Positions 9,569 to 21,172 of a DNA stretch of 64,000 bases are shown here, in pieces (position 1 is the first letter of the stretch; each line of letters starts with the position of its first letter). The position numbers and the translations under genes were made by a program. The notes below the pieces were generated by a model. It saw only the letters and a program-made list of their open reading frames with translations, searched no databases and was not told where the DNA came from. Origin of the DNA: Xanthoparmelia taractica (lineage: Eukaryota; Ascomycota; Lecanoromycetes; Lecanorales; Parmeliaceae); assembly GCA_033085395.1 (NCBI GenBank), contig JANQBS010000049.1:124001-188000 (forward strand). The letters run 5' to 3'.

Positions 9569-11579
9569 CTAAGCAATATCAATGCTGACGATTTTGATGT
9601 CTTCCTCTGGCTTCTCCTTGTAAACTCTCGCATTCTCGATCCGATGCACCACATCGAGCCCTTGCACCGCTCTGCCAAAAATCGTGTGCTTCTTGTCCAA
9701 CCATGGTGTTCGTTCTGTCGTGATAAAGAATTGGCTGCCATTTGTGTTTGGCCCTGCATTCGCCATGCTAACAGTATAAGGTTTGTCATGCTTGAGCGCA
9801 GAAAACTCATCCGCAAACTCCGTGCCCCAGATGCTTTCTCCACCCGTTCCGTCTCCTAGCGGATCACCACACTGAATCATAAATTTACGTATAACGCGAT
9901 GAAATATGGTGTTGTTGTAGTAGCCATTCTTGCTATGTGTTACAAAATTCTCCACAGCTTTGGGGGCAGCTTCAGGGAAAAGGCGGATATGAATGTCGCC
10001 ATAAGTTGTATGCAAAATCGCTGCGGTGCCGCTCTCCGCAGGCTTGGCTTCGACGTGTTGACGAGAATTGAGATTCTTGGGCTTCTCATTCTGCACGTCG
10101 CGGGAAGACTTGCTGATGTCTGTCTCGTTGGTAAATATATAGAAGCGGACTTTTCCTGAGCCAGTGGAAACGAGCATCGGATCTCGCTCTTCGGCTTCCT
10201 GGAGCAGAGGGTTGGCGCTGGCAGCCATGGAGACCGTTACAACACCTTTCTTTTGAGGTTGACCCTGGTAAATAGCCAGATTCAACGAGCGAAATGACTC
10301 ATCCTTGCCGTAGACTTTTACTACGCGGTTGGTCAGGGTATTGATGACTTTCGATCCCAGAATAGAGCCATATATGATGAAATTTCCCGACTCATCGAAT
10401 ATTACGTTGATCTTGTTTTGAAACGCTGGATTCTCCAGTTCCCGTTCGACAGCTAGACGCCTGCCAAACTCTACATCTTCGAGCTTCTGCAGTGCCGTAC
10501 CGGCTTGTTGCATATCGGTGATTGTTGACAGTGACTCGTCATACGTCCGGTAGAGCTTGCCAGTAGCAAAGTCAAAGACTCTGACCTTTCGGTCAGGAAA
10601 AGAGAATGTTGCAAACTGTGTACCAGACGGTGAGATGGTGACCGAAGTTGGCAGACTCTTAGCTTTCTTGAACTCAAACAAGTCCGTTGAGCTTTTATAG
10701 TTGAAAACGTTGTCCGGTTTCTCATAGTTTGCCCCAGGACTCCAATATTCTATCATGCCATTATCATCGACAGAGATAGCGCAGTCATAGCCATTGTTGT
10801 ACGCGATTGTTCTGACTGAGCTTTTATGCAGACTCGTGAGTCTGTGTATTGGAGTCTGCGACTCGCCCCTTCCATCATAGATACTGATTATGTGGTCGGC
10901 CTCATCTGAGACAGCAAGTAAAGGTAACGAGGCGCCACGCCTATGGACCCAACATATTGATCTGGGTATGAAATCCAGGTTAAGAATCGCAAGCAAATCT
11001 AAGGTATGTTAGCATCCAATTTGCACGAGATTCTACGGATCATACCAAAAGTAATGACGTCGAAAATTTTGATCGTTTTGTCCGCTCCAGCGGTAGCGAA
11101 GCTGCGTCCATCTTGACTGACACTGACGTTCTTGATCTCTCCAATATGTGCCCTGAACTCCTTCACGGACTCTATTCCCACGGCAACCTTTTTCCAGAAT
11201 TTGACGACCCCGTCTACCGAGCTTGTAATTAAGAAGTCTGTAAACGGAGTAATGGTGACGAAGGAAAGCTGGTCTTTGTGCATCAAAGATTTGGAATACC
11301 GCGGGGAGATAGGGAGGGCGGAGATATAGAGCTTTTCGTAAGGAAGCTTTCGGCGCTTCTTTTTGGGGGCAGCTGAAGGCAACGCAGGACCGAAATCATC
11401 GTCAGAAGAGCTCTCTATGGAATATCAGCCACAGTAATGGAGAAAGAGCTTCTACAACTATAGATACCATCATCTTGCACCGAGTCGCCGTTGGGCTTGA
11501 CCTGAACTGCGTTTCCATTCTCAAATTCCACCCGGGATCGCTTCTGTGCATTATTTGGGGATCGTATTTCAGTCTCCAT
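9569..11579 (-). CDS. PPWD1: WD40-repeat cyclophilin, peptidyl-prolyl isomerase (PPWD1 type)
   Basis: Three exons: 11579-11468, 11414-11046 and 10998-9569, with introns of 53 and 47 bp (the second has a GCTAAC branch site). The product is 636 aa. The N-terminus is charged and ends in an acidic patch SSSDDDFGPALP, then a basic KKKRRK stretch. WD40-like repeats follow (about residues 60-330), and a C-terminal cyclophilin domain (about 480-636). The domain keeps FHRVIRKFMIQCGD with the catalytic Arg, the NGSQFFIT block and the Trp of TPWLDKKHTIFG, so it should be an active, cyclosporin-type isomerase. Known homologues are nuclear and found in spliceosomal complexes. Proline cis-trans isomerisation in splicing factors is the expected role. 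Confidence 0.93.
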
Positions 11580-12233
11580 AGCTTTGGATTCAGTAGTCTA
11601 AGTTAAGGACGTCGACAACTTGCGAATGAACCTCAAAAAGACTAAGGCGATTAAGCCGAGGATAAGCCGCAGACTAGACCTGTTGGGGAAGAGGTTTGTC
11701 TCGCGACTGTTGAATCCTGCGAAGTTCTGTTGATACAACACTTCACGCTAAAGGACGGCTAATCATAGTGGTATTATTGAATTTAAGCGGTTTAGGCACG
11801 TTTCTCTAAGGTATATATCATTTGTTAAGGTTTGTCGAGCGGGTCTTTTTCCTAATCTCAAACCTCTCCCACTAGCTATCTCAACGCCAGTATGAGGGTA
11901 TAACCGTAAAGAAAGCCTGCCTGATGTATACTGTAAAGATCTTTGTCTCCCTAATCTCATCGCTCGGATCCACCCTTCCTACCCGTCGCCTTGGAGTTTA
12001 ATCTTTCCCGTCCCAGGGAGACGCTTACTACTTCGCAGACCGTTTGGAGGTTGATCATCTCGTACCGGTGACCATTCCTGGCACTGCTTCGAGAAAGTGT
12101 GGGGGCTGTGGAAACGCAGTTCATCTGGCATGAATATATGCTTGCATACTGTTATCAATGTTCACCGACATAGTTCGCCATCTAGCAAGGCAAGATCCCG
12201 TGTCCTTGACATCTAAAGCCCTCATAGATTGCT
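11580..12233. other. Intergenic between FCF1 3' end and PPWD1 5' end
   Basis: About 650 bases holding the promoter of the cyclophilin gene on the left and the 3' region of FCF1 on the right, both on the minus strand. No further gene, RNA or repeat is apparent. Confidence 0.5.
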
Positions 12234-13396
12234 CTATCTTTCCGGTGCGTCGGGTAATCGTTCTATTACATATTTCCCTCTGGCGACAGACATTATCGGC
12301 ACCTACGGCTGTCAGTATGTAATAACTATGTAATGCGATAGGGGAAGAAAGCTTTCGTAATACTTACACCTGGTATCTTCCGTATCCTCCTTTTCAGATC
12401 TCGATCATTCGTAGCTACAATGTAGACTTGGATTCAAAGTTCAGCGTTGCAACAAGAAAAAGGAATAAGGATGCTGTGACAACATGTCTCACGAAGCTAA
12501 TGTTCCAATACTCTCGAGGAGCGGACCGCTTTTGAAGGCGACTTACTTTTGTGCTTTTGGACTCTCTCCACTAAGCAATCATCGGCGTATATGCCCTTGT
12601 GATCACATTTCAACCTCTCCCACCGTTCGTCTCTTGCAATTCGCAGCGCTATACGATACTTTTGGCCTAGCTTTTCTAACTCCGCCCTGTAATCCGAATG
12701 AGGTTTATCAGAGAGTCTGAGAACTTGAAGAACCTACATGACGCAGTCAGTGATGATTGGTATGCACTTGGCGTAGAGACAGTCCATCCTAAATCACGTG
12801 AAATTCGTTAAACATTTGTGGCTTGAGTGGTAAGGAAGAGGCCTCCCTACATTGTCGGCAAAATCTCAAGCTTGTGCTGCACAGTCAGGGATAAGAAGTT
12901 TGTGTCGACAAGGACCTAGGGATCATTGAATAAGAAGTTGGATTATGAGCAATATAGATTGATATAGGTAATATCGCCTACAGAATACGGTGGGACGAGA
13001 GCTGCGTAGAATGTCCAGGGTCAGCCGCTGTCTCCAGTCTGAGCGTGATCATGAGATATTCTTTGAGTCTCGGAAGACGGCCTCTCGGGAGAAGATCCAT
13101 AGGGGAGGATACGTACCGGTGTTGTATTGAAAGAAAAGAGATGATGAAACTTGAGGTCTGTGAGACATTAGAAACTTTAAAACCGAAGGAATAAGTAGAA
13201 ACAGACATCTCTCGAACCAGCTCATCCTTGGATCTGCGTTTGCTTTCAACCACGGCCTTGTCCTGATTTTTCTTTAATCGAGCGTCTCTTTGGCCAATGA
13301 TCCTTTTAACCTGGAGAGCCTTCTTAGTTGAATTCCCTTGATACATGAAAGACGATTCACCTGGACGAATTTGCGTGTTTTTTTAGCTATTCCCAT
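12234..13396 (-). CDS. FCF1: rRNA-processing PIN-domain nuclease Fcf1/Utp24
   Basis: Nine exons: 13396-13361, 13310-13207, 13157-13117, 13001-12982, 12915-12851, 12788-12738, 12686-12547, 12426-12368, 12302-12234. All eight introns (49-120 bp) keep phase, and the product is 194 aa, close to the yeast length. It begins MGIAKKTRKF, continues with a basic helix, PQVSSSLFFQYN and the PIN domain. The acidic active-site residues are visible in VLVDTNF, TDCVMAELEKLG and ADDCLVERV, plus ATNDRDLKRRIRKIPG. Fcf1/Utp24 is a nucleolar SSU-processome endonuclease that cuts pre-rRNA at the 18S 5' end (A1/A2). It is the most intron-rich gene per residue in the window; one exon is only 20 nt. Divergent from the Csi2-like gene. 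Confidence 0.95.
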
Positions 13397-13950
13397 TTTG
13401 TAGGCTCATAAATTTGACGGTAGATTCAAATATGACTGTCAAAGATTGAAGATTTTGATATCGGCTATTTTTAGCTTGCCTTTTGGTTGCCCCCCAACTT
13501 TTCGCTGCAGCTAGCTGCCTTAGGTAACTTAGCGCTAATGAGATGCCGGGAATCAAAACACCCATGCGCTCTCTCTCCAGTATGCACGTTCATCTGCATC
13601 GGGCATGCAAATCATTCTCTAAATACAACATACATACTCTTTATAACGGCATTTGACACTCGCTTTTCAAGAAAATATAGTCATATCGTAACACTCGTTC
13701 ATTCATTAAGCTACGTGGACAAAGCCGTGATCGAAACAGGAACAGGGGGCGCCTTCCCACTCCATCAGCTTTACCATCCTCCTCACATCTACGAAACGAG
13801 CAATCTCTCTCAACCGCCACTGTCGACGAACATATATTTTGCAACCGTCGCTACCATATGATTTGGCAATTCTGAACAGAAGTATAGGATATCAAGCAGA
13901 AGAAGAGCCTGACTTCGATAAATACAACTTTGCAAAGGGCAGGGTCAAAG
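13397..13950. promoter_or_regulatory. Divergent upstream region FCF1 / Csi2-like gene
   Basis: About 550 bases between two outward-facing starts. The right part is CT-rich with short open frames only. No specific binding site is claimed. Confidence 0.45.
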
Positions 13951-14976
13951 ATGAGGGTTCGCCAAAAGTCTCGACCGTGCATCATATCATTTCTCCTCGC
14001 TCTTGTCCTTCTCGTCAGTCATGTGACAGCACAGAATTTAGGCGTCAAATTACCTGGCGCTGCTTCCACGACAGACACATCAACAACGGCTTCTTCCTCG
14101 ACTACTGAATCATCTTCTACAACCTCGACCGAGTCCTCCGCCTCCAAGTCTACCAGTTCTACATCAAACGATGTAGCTGCTCTGTCTGGGCTACCCAAGC
14201 TCGCCCAGGACAACTACCCAGCTCCTACAGTGCCACCGACTGCTGATGCGCCATTCATGCAGAAGTCTTCTCTCCCAGATGGCACTGTGTTCATATGCGT
14301 CGGTGCTGCACTCGGCTTTATTGGTCTTCTTGTCCTTGCTTGGCGCGGTCTTGTTGCCTGGTCACTACACCGATCCGTCAAAAGGGCTGCGAACGCACAA
14401 TCGTCCAAATACTCGCGTGTGGGAGATCCACGGGCAATCAAGCCAAATGGCCCGTACTTTAGTCCAGGTCCCGGGTCTACATTGAGTCTCGACCACTTGG
14501 GAGCAAGTGGGAAAGGAGGGGCAAAGACCCCTTCCTCAGCTCGGGGAAGCCTCTTTTTCTCGCCTACGGCATCTACGGGTATGCAGACGCCAGGTAACCG
14601 AGGATCGACTTATCTTCCTGCTGGCTACTATGCCGCTGGCAATTCTGCCCCTAGTGGTGGATCTGGGATGACGCATATCGGGGGTGGAGGAATCGGGCTT
14701 TCGAATCTTACACCTCAGAATCACCGATACTCAAGGGCAAGGTCAATCGGGCCAAGTCCACCTCGATCCCCCAGTCTGCCACCAAGCAGAGGCGCAGACT
14801 CAACGCTTGGAAAACTCAATACCGCAGGTCTGACAATACACGCAAGTAACAGCAGCCTCAATCTGTCCGTACCACCCCAGGGCCGAGCACCAAGCGCATA
14901 CCTGGAAGATCTTTTCGAGAATCATCCCGCAGGGACTCCGCCTCCAGAAGAGCATGGTAGAGGAAGGAGGTTTTGA
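13951..14976 (+). CDS. CSI2: Csi2-like Ser/Thr-rich single-pass membrane protein
   Basis: A single exon of 341 aa from the ATG at 13951. The frame is open from 13930, but the later ATG puts the signal peptide (RPCIISFLLALVLLVSHVTA) at the N-terminus. A Ser/Thr-rich, likely O-glycosylated outer region follows (about residues 38-75), then SLPDGTVFICVGAALGF and a transmembrane helix (about 112-135), a WRGLVAWSLHRSVKRAA juxtamembrane block and a long Ser/Pro/Gly-rich cytoplasmic tail. This layout and the TM-WRGLVAWS block match the fungal family that includes yeast Csi2 and its vacuolar or bud-site relatives. Yeast Csi2 is linked to chitin synthesis, but the biochemical role is unclear. Confidence 0.75.
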   Translation: MRVRQKSRPCIISFLLALVLLVSHVTAQNLGVKLPGAASTTDTSTTASSSTTESSSTTSTESSASKSTSSTSNDVAALSGLPKLAQDNYPAPTVPPTADAPFMQKSSLPDGTVFICVGAALGFIGLLVLAWRGLVAWSLHRSVKRAANAQSSKYSRVGDPRAIKPNGPYFSPGPGSTLSLDHLGASGKGGAKTPSSARGSLFFSPTASTGMQTPGNRGSTYLPAGYYAAGNSAPSGGSGMTHIGGGGIGLSNLTPQNHRYSRARSIGPSPPRSPSLPPSRGADSTLGKLNTAGLTIHASNSSLNLSVPPQGRAPSAYLEDLFENHPAGTPPPEEHGRGRRF

Positions 14977-15423
14977 AGGCAGTTCGCTAGGGATTGAGCT
15001 ATCTTGGCATAGGTGTAAGAAGAACGTCACATGGGAGGTGTTGGGTGGTCTCTTTGTAAAAAAAATTGCATCATGGCGTTGAGCGAGTGTTAGGGCATGG
15101 CGGATCAACGGGAGCTGGCTTAATGTTACTATAATCACCTATTCGTATATAGCTGGGTCTCAGCAGCAGACTTACACCCGCTAGTGAAAGTCGAGCAGCT
15201 ATACTTGTTGATATACTGATTTCATATACAAATCTCAGTATTCTTGCTTCATTAGTATGCACGTTTGCAGACAAAGTCTTATCAAGCACTCCGAATTGCT
15301 CTTTCTTCCGCTCCGGCTCCGCATCCCGCTATCCATTTCGTACTTAGATCTTGAACACCTTTCACAAGTCACTTCAGAACCTATTCAGCTGAGTCGTCCC
15401 AATGCCCTCAGAATTTAGAGATC
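14977..15423. other. Intergenic between Csi2-like gene and RCY1
   Basis: About 450 bases holding the 3' end of the first gene and the promoter and leader of RCY1, both on the + strand. A CT-rich block lies at about 15300-15330. No other feature seen. Confidence 0.5.
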
Positions 15424-18327
15424 ATGTCTGCCTTCAAGAGGGTCAACGTGATGGGCGGCGCCTCAAGGCAGTCAATACTGGCTCCCTTACGGGAGACTCA
15501 GATTGTCGGCTCGAAGCCAGTACTTCCAGCAGGTACTGTAGCTAATGTCCAAACTTGAGCTTACTTTCTGACTGCTGCTAGAGATCCTTTCCACCATTAT
15601 CGATTACCTACCAGTCCCAGACCAATTGCGATTTGCTCGTGTGTCGAAACGAATGCGGGAGATGGTCTACGATGACACGAGATGGGTGCAAAGACTACAG
15701 CTGATGGGTTGCTGGGACGAGAATGAAGCCAGGAAGAGGGCAGAAGCCGCAAGACGCAAGAGGTCCGAGACGTTACAGAGCATACATCAAGAGGAAGCCA
15801 AACGTACCGGAATCGGGGTCAATGGTACAACAAATGGGACAAACGGACTAGAGAGGCCAGAGAGACCCAGTATTACCATTTTTGATGCAGCAAAAGAAGT
15901 CGTAGGGCGAGAAGAGAAGCCAGCTATTGACCCTTTGGGAGCAGCGACGAGCATGGAGGATGGGTTCGATGCGATTGAGATCTCTCCTCAAAGGAAGCCT
16001 GCAGCCTATAAATCGCAAGATACCGCGTCGCGAATAGATATCTTCGCTCGTGTTTGCTCACTCCGCGGTTTCGCACGGCAAGAATACGGCAAGGTCTATG
16101 GAGCTCTGGCCCCTTTCTACTTAGACGCGATACGCTGCGAAAATCATACGCATGCTGTCGTCTTTCGCACCTACCGAGACCCAGCTCAGCAAGCCCGGAT
16201 GCTCGCCAATATAAGCAAGTTCTCGAACAGTGACATGTCTGAAGGATGGCAGAGACGGAAGGAGAAACTCGATGCTTGTATTGAAGCCTTCGAGATGGCA
16301 GTTTCTAAGGAGTTTGAGCAAGCCTTGGACGCTGGAGATGTTGCTGGAAAAATGAGAAAGTATGCAGATGTGCTCGTGTGTCTCAATGGTGGCCATTCAG
16401 GCGTCGAGCTTTTCATCTCAAAGAGCCCAATCATTGGCTCAAGGTACAGATTAGGGAATCCCCTGGACTGCCTGAATCAGCAAGGCCTTGGCAGCTTCTC
16501 GGCGGAGGAATCGTACGGCTTCTTCAGTAAAGTATCAACCGCTTTCAATGAGCAGGTCAGCATTATCGACCAGACCTTTCCCACTTCTGTCAATGCCATT
16601 GTACCCTTTGTGCAAAGAGTCGGTAAGGCGGTCATCTCAGAGTATCTGACCATCCTCTATGATGAAGCACACCGTACAAATACTGAATCTTATCTGAAAG
16701 CCGTATCTACTACTTGCGACCAGTGTCTGGAAATGACCAGATCTTTGAGACCAACATCTGCCTCTGGAGACGAGTTCTACGAGACCCTGGACGAGGTCAT
16801 TGCTAGTATTTTTGAGCCTCACATTGATCTCTATCTAAAAGAAGAACTGGAATTCTTCAAAAAGAGGTCCAATGGGGAAGTCAATAACTGGGAAAAGCAG
16901 CTTTCTGAACAAGATGCCTCCATGCAGTCAATGTTCATGTCTAATGTCAATCGCCAGGCTGACAAAACGGATTTCTTAACTTCTTTCAAAAAGGTCGTCA
17001 TGATGCCTGTCAATGTGCTGCCAACTTTTCCAATGTCATCACCATTTGGGGGGAAGTCGGCCACTGCAAAAGCCCTAGTAAATGGCGAAGCCTTAGCAAC
17101 CACAGAAGTCTCTGGATCTCAGGCTTCTACAAGGCCGTCAAGCCCGGGTGTCATCAATGGAACTACCTTGAGCGTCAATAAACCTGCAACTCCATTGACA
17201 GAGCCACCTACAACTGAACTGGCTGCCAAAGCTGCAATAATGAACTCCAGACTGGAAGGGATTCGCTCTCTTTTCAGCATTGAAGTAGCTTTGAACCTTG
17301 TCCATACCGCGAAGTCAAGCATCGAACGAGCCGCTGTCTTTGTCAGAGTTGGTGGACGCTTCGCCAGCGATGCCCGTTTACAATGCGAGCTTGTATTTAT
17401 CTCACTATTGCAGACCTTGGGCACGCGTCACATCCAATCCGGCTTCGACCAGGCGGTAGATCACCTTTCGAAGTATAAACCTAAAGAGGTTGACGAGAAA
17501 CAGAGGTCTGGTGTCACGCCACTGGTTACTTTTCTAGAACTTGTCAACGTGGGAGATTTGATTCAACAGATGTTGGACGTTTTTTACGAGCAGGAACTTG
17601 TCGCAACTAGACTCTCCGACCGCAATGATTTCCTCAACCCTGCAGTCAAGGAGAAGAAACGCTTTGAGCAAATGCTCGATGAACGTGTGGCCGCTGGGCT
17701 CAACAAGGGCATCGAGGCATTGATGGCCGAAGTCGAGTACTTGTACGCCACGAGTCAGAAACCTCAAGACTTCAATCCAGATGCTGCAAGTGGCGGTGTT
17801 CCTGATGTTATGGACATTGGTCCCAGTCACACAGCGATACACGTTGTCGAAACCGTTTCTTCCCACACGAAAATGCTGGTTGGTAGCACCGACAAGAACA
17901 TGCTTGACGTTTTCAACCAGGAGGTGGGAATGCGGCTTTTTGCAGCACTGTGCAAACATCTGAAAAGGCAGCGCATCAGCGTCAACGGTTCGATCAAACT
18001 AATAAGGTCCACAATCCTACATTGCCTTTGAAGTGTCAGCACTGACCCCATCTTAGCGACATGAACCTCTACTTCACGTACATACAAACGCTCAAGAACC
18101 AAGATCTATTGCAATTCTTCAAGGCCCTTCGTGAGCTCTCACAGATATACCTGGTCGATCCTTCTGATGCAAAGGAGCTCGCGACCATCATTGCAGACGG
18201 AGATCGATTCCACGGGATCTTTCGCGCAGAGGAAGTCTATCAGTTTGCGGAGAGACGAGCGGACTGGTACCAGATCAGGAGTAAAGTGGAGAGGGCAATG
18301 TATGGTATCGGCTGCATGGTAATGTGA
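15424..18327 (+). CDS. RCY1: Recyclin-1, F-box and Sec10-like endocytic recycling protein
   Basis: Three exons, 15424-15532, 15582-18006 and 18057-18327, with introns of 49 and 50 bp in phase. The product is 934 aa. An F-box lies at the exon 1/2 junction (about residues 36-80: LPAEILSTIIDYLPVPDQLR, then FARVSKRMREMV). The rest is the helical exocyst Sec10-like region, interrupted by a disordered Ser/Pro segment (about 500-540). The protein ends in CMVM, a CaaX-type prenylation signal as in yeast Rcy1. Known Rcy1 acts in recycling of plasma-membrane proteins out of early endosomes, binding Skp1 through the F-box. The family, and membrane attachment by prenylation, are well supported; partners here are inferred. 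Confidence 0.95.
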
Positions 18328-19143
18328 ACAGGATTGGGCATGTAAACAGCGCTAGCGTTGCCATCTTTGGACTTGCTAGCATCTCGACGCATGGACACCA
18401 CGTGGGTGTATATATTCATTGGCAATACATGGAGAGGTACAGTATGAATTTACATATGATATCAGCTTCAAATTTCTTTCCACCCTCATGCAAATACAAA
18501 ACTCCTCTAGCACGTGGTATCCTTTAGCACGTTGTACTCTTTACCAATCCACAGCTTCCTCAGAGAACAAATGCTCCTATCTTCCTTTCTCTTCCGTTCC
18601 TTCACACAGGAAGGTCATCGTCAAATCGCAAAACCATCTCCACTCCACAAACTCCCCCCCCCTTTTTTTCCCATACCCTATTCTCCACAGCCTCAGCTGG
18701 ACACTGGACCCCGTCTCCTAAGGATGTCAACCAAGACAGCTCGTTCGGGCTCTTACTGCTATTGAATTGGTATCGAATAGAAAGACTTGGAAAGTTGGGA
18801 AGCATGGAAAGCACTTCCCTTGAGGAAAAACTGACGGGAATCGTTTATAGATATGAGAAGACTTTGCTCTGCCAAGTATCACCCTTTTCATGATCCGGCC
18901 CCAATGTCTTGCCTTGAAAACGGGGTCGACCCTTCTCTCGGAACCCACTCATCTACTCACTCGCTGACTGACAGACAAGGATGCTCCACAGCCAACCTCC
19001 CCTTCCTTTCTCTCAATCCGCGAATCCCTCCCAACATGACCGAGAAGCATCGTCGTCAAAGACTATGCTAGTAAGTAAGTAAGAAACAGTCAATCGATCC
19101 ATCTCCCTCCCCCACAATCATCATCATCATCATCACTCATGAA
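18328..19143. other. Intergenic, convergent 3' region
   Basis: No gene supported. It contains a C/T homopolymer junction near 18652-18672 and an ATC trinucleotide tract at about 19118-19135. It separates RCY1 (+) from the minus-strand gene at 19144. Confidence 0.5.
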
Positions 19144-19771
19144 TCATCCCCTCCCCCTCCTCCCCTCGACCCCTCGACCCACACCCGCCGCCCTCCTCGC
19201 CGCCTCCCGAATCTTATACCCGAAATCAATCATCTCCCCACCTCCCCCTCCCCCACCCGCCCTCATCACCACCGCACCCACCTTATCCCCCCCCACCACA
19301 ATAATCTCCGCCAAAACAGCCCGACCCACGCAATCCGTATACCGTTCCAGCGCCGCCTCCCGCTCCTCGTGCTCTGCTTCCGCTTCCGCTTCCGCTTCTG
19401 CTTCCAAAGCTCGAGCGGGTATCTGCGCGAGCATGGCGCGGGTGCGGTGGATGAAATCGTAGGTGAAGAATAGTGGGGCTGGGGTGTGAGGGCCGTGCGG
19501 GTTTGGGGGCATGAGGGGGTGGGATTGGATGTGGCTGGATTGGGGATGTGAGAAGAGAGGAAAAGAACAGAGTGAGAGACACAGAGAGAGAGAGGGAGAG
19601 AGAGAGAGGGGGGGTGGGGGGGGGGTTGTTTTGAGAACATTGGAATTGTGGAGGGGAGTATTTGTTTTAGAGCAGTACTTGGTGGAGGTTTGCTTACCTC
19701 AAGAGTTGATCGAGTGCGTGGAGGAAGGCATCGCGTTGAGCGGGTTTGACGTTCCTGATTACGACGGGCAT
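19144..19771 (-). CDS. Unrecognised 154-aa protein with EA repeat
   Basis: Two exons, 19771-19698 and 19534-19144, with a 163-bp intron whose coding strand is a long CT tract before the CCAG acceptor. The phase is kept. The protein starts MPVVIRNVKPAQRDAFLHAL, then PLFFTYDFIHRTRAML, a short Glu-Ala repeat (about residues 71-81, from GCTTCC-type hexamers read on the other strand), a helical segment ending in AVLAEIIVVGGDKVGAVVMR, a Gly7 run and a basic tail. The non-repeat parts look like a real, mostly helical protein. I do not recognise a family. The gene is divergent from the EthD gene at 20329. Confidence 0.6.
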
Positions 19772-20328
19772 CTTTGAGCCGAGGTGGCGTGAGTGCTCCA
19801 TCATTGTGGCTGTCCTCTGAGTGGCAGAAGGATTGAGGGAGTCAGCGAAAGAAGTTGCCAGTATGCTAAAGTCACGGGATTAACGCGGCGTCACGTGCTC
19901 GAGTGTTTGGCTGGTTCACGACTCTCTGCCCGGGAAGAGGAGAAGGATGTGAGCAAAGGAAAAGATTTGCCGGGCGCTCATCAATACTATAGCTTTGGTA
20001 AATCTTCTGCAATCTTCTGCATTTGCGAGGAAAAGGGACTGGGCAATATCAATGGTGATGAGAGCCACAGCTGTTATTGATTTAATTATATAATGGAGTA
20101 GTACTCCGTATTGCCCTGAAGTAAAAAGACCTTGTCCTACCTTATGCTCCCAGAATTAGGGCAAGCGCGGGCCAAGAATGACGAGTGTGGGGTAGCCAAC
20201 CGCAATTGTTGGTCTCCCCCTCTCACCTCCTGTCCAACTTCACGTCTTTAAAGACATCCCCTTACTTGCACTCTGCAAAGCCTCCCTTGCAGCACGACTA
20301 GCATCGAAAAGATCATCCATTGCCCTCC
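19772..20328. promoter_or_regulatory. Divergent upstream region, 154-aa gene / EthD gene
   Basis: About 560 bases between two outward-facing starts. It holds a near-palindrome GGAGTAGTACTCC at about 20095-20107 and a CACGTG E-box-like hexamer at 19892-19897. Nothing else is supported. Confidence 0.4.
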
Positions 20329-21172
20329 ATGGCCGAAGAACCAAAGCCCAAAAGGGCGCCCGGCGCGAGACCAGACAGGGTCAGGTTGATCGTCCTCCTG
20401 TACCGGAACAAAGGGCTCAGCATAGAAGAATTCCAAACTGCCTGGTAGGTCTATTCCTTATTTGTACGAGCCCGAGATCTGAGCCCCAAGATACGTGTTG
20501 AGCAGTATAGTGCTTTTTCTTTTGGCTACCGCTCATGTTATGGAGAAGGAATTCATGGGGAGGAAACCATGCTGACTCCACAACCTGAGTAGGCGAGACG
20601 ATTTTGCTCCAATCATGTCTCGTATACCAATTTTCAAGAAGAACCTGCTCACTTATGAACAAGTGCGTGACGCTGCAAACCAATCTTGGCGCCTGCTCAC
20701 CGTCACCTCTCACGGGCTAATGTGCTACCGCAAATCTGCAGTGTCATGTCAACGGGGAAGCTCTGAAAAGTCTTGAAAAAAAGGGCTTTCCTCTCGAAGG
20801 CTGTGATGGGGTAAATTCTCCTCCACCACGGCGTCTTTAGAGAAATCTCCTGAGTGTATGGGTCAGATCGCCGTATACGAAGCTTTGTCGTATGACAAGG
20901 TTGGTTCTTTTTCCCCAAATAAAAGAGCAAAGGCCAATTACCAATCGTGCTATCAGATTTTCGAGTGCTTGAATGACGAGGAGTTCCGGAAGGTCGTAGC
21001 TCCAGAGGAAGAGAGATTGCTAGATCAATCGAGGGTAAAGCCTGCTTGCCATTAACCTCTTTGCCGTTTACTCACAGTCCCATAGTCATTGGCTTTCCCT
21101 GTGGACATCGTGTCTGTCTTTGACGACGTACGTATCTCCAAAGCGATTCCTCCCTGTCCGGTCATGCAATGA
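20329..21172 (+). CDS. EthD-domain protein
   Basis: Six exons: 20329-20444, 20593-20662, 20742-20810, 20867-20899, 20957-21034 and 21086-21172. All junctions keep phase (introns 51-148 bp), and the product is 150 aa. It shows the EthD pattern: VRLIVLLYRNKGLSIEEFQT (first strand and helix), IPIFKKNLLTYEQCHVN (second), GIAVYEAL (central strand), then a helix with FRKVVAPEEERLLDQSR and the final strand LAFPVDIVSVFDD. EthD proteins are dimeric ferredoxin-like-fold proteins. In fungi some are dehydratases or decarboxylases acting on aromatic polyketides, others are uncharacterised. No polyketide synthase lies nearby, so substrate and pathway are unknown. The last exon could lose some residues to a further intron at a GTACGT near 21128. 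Confidence 0.8.
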
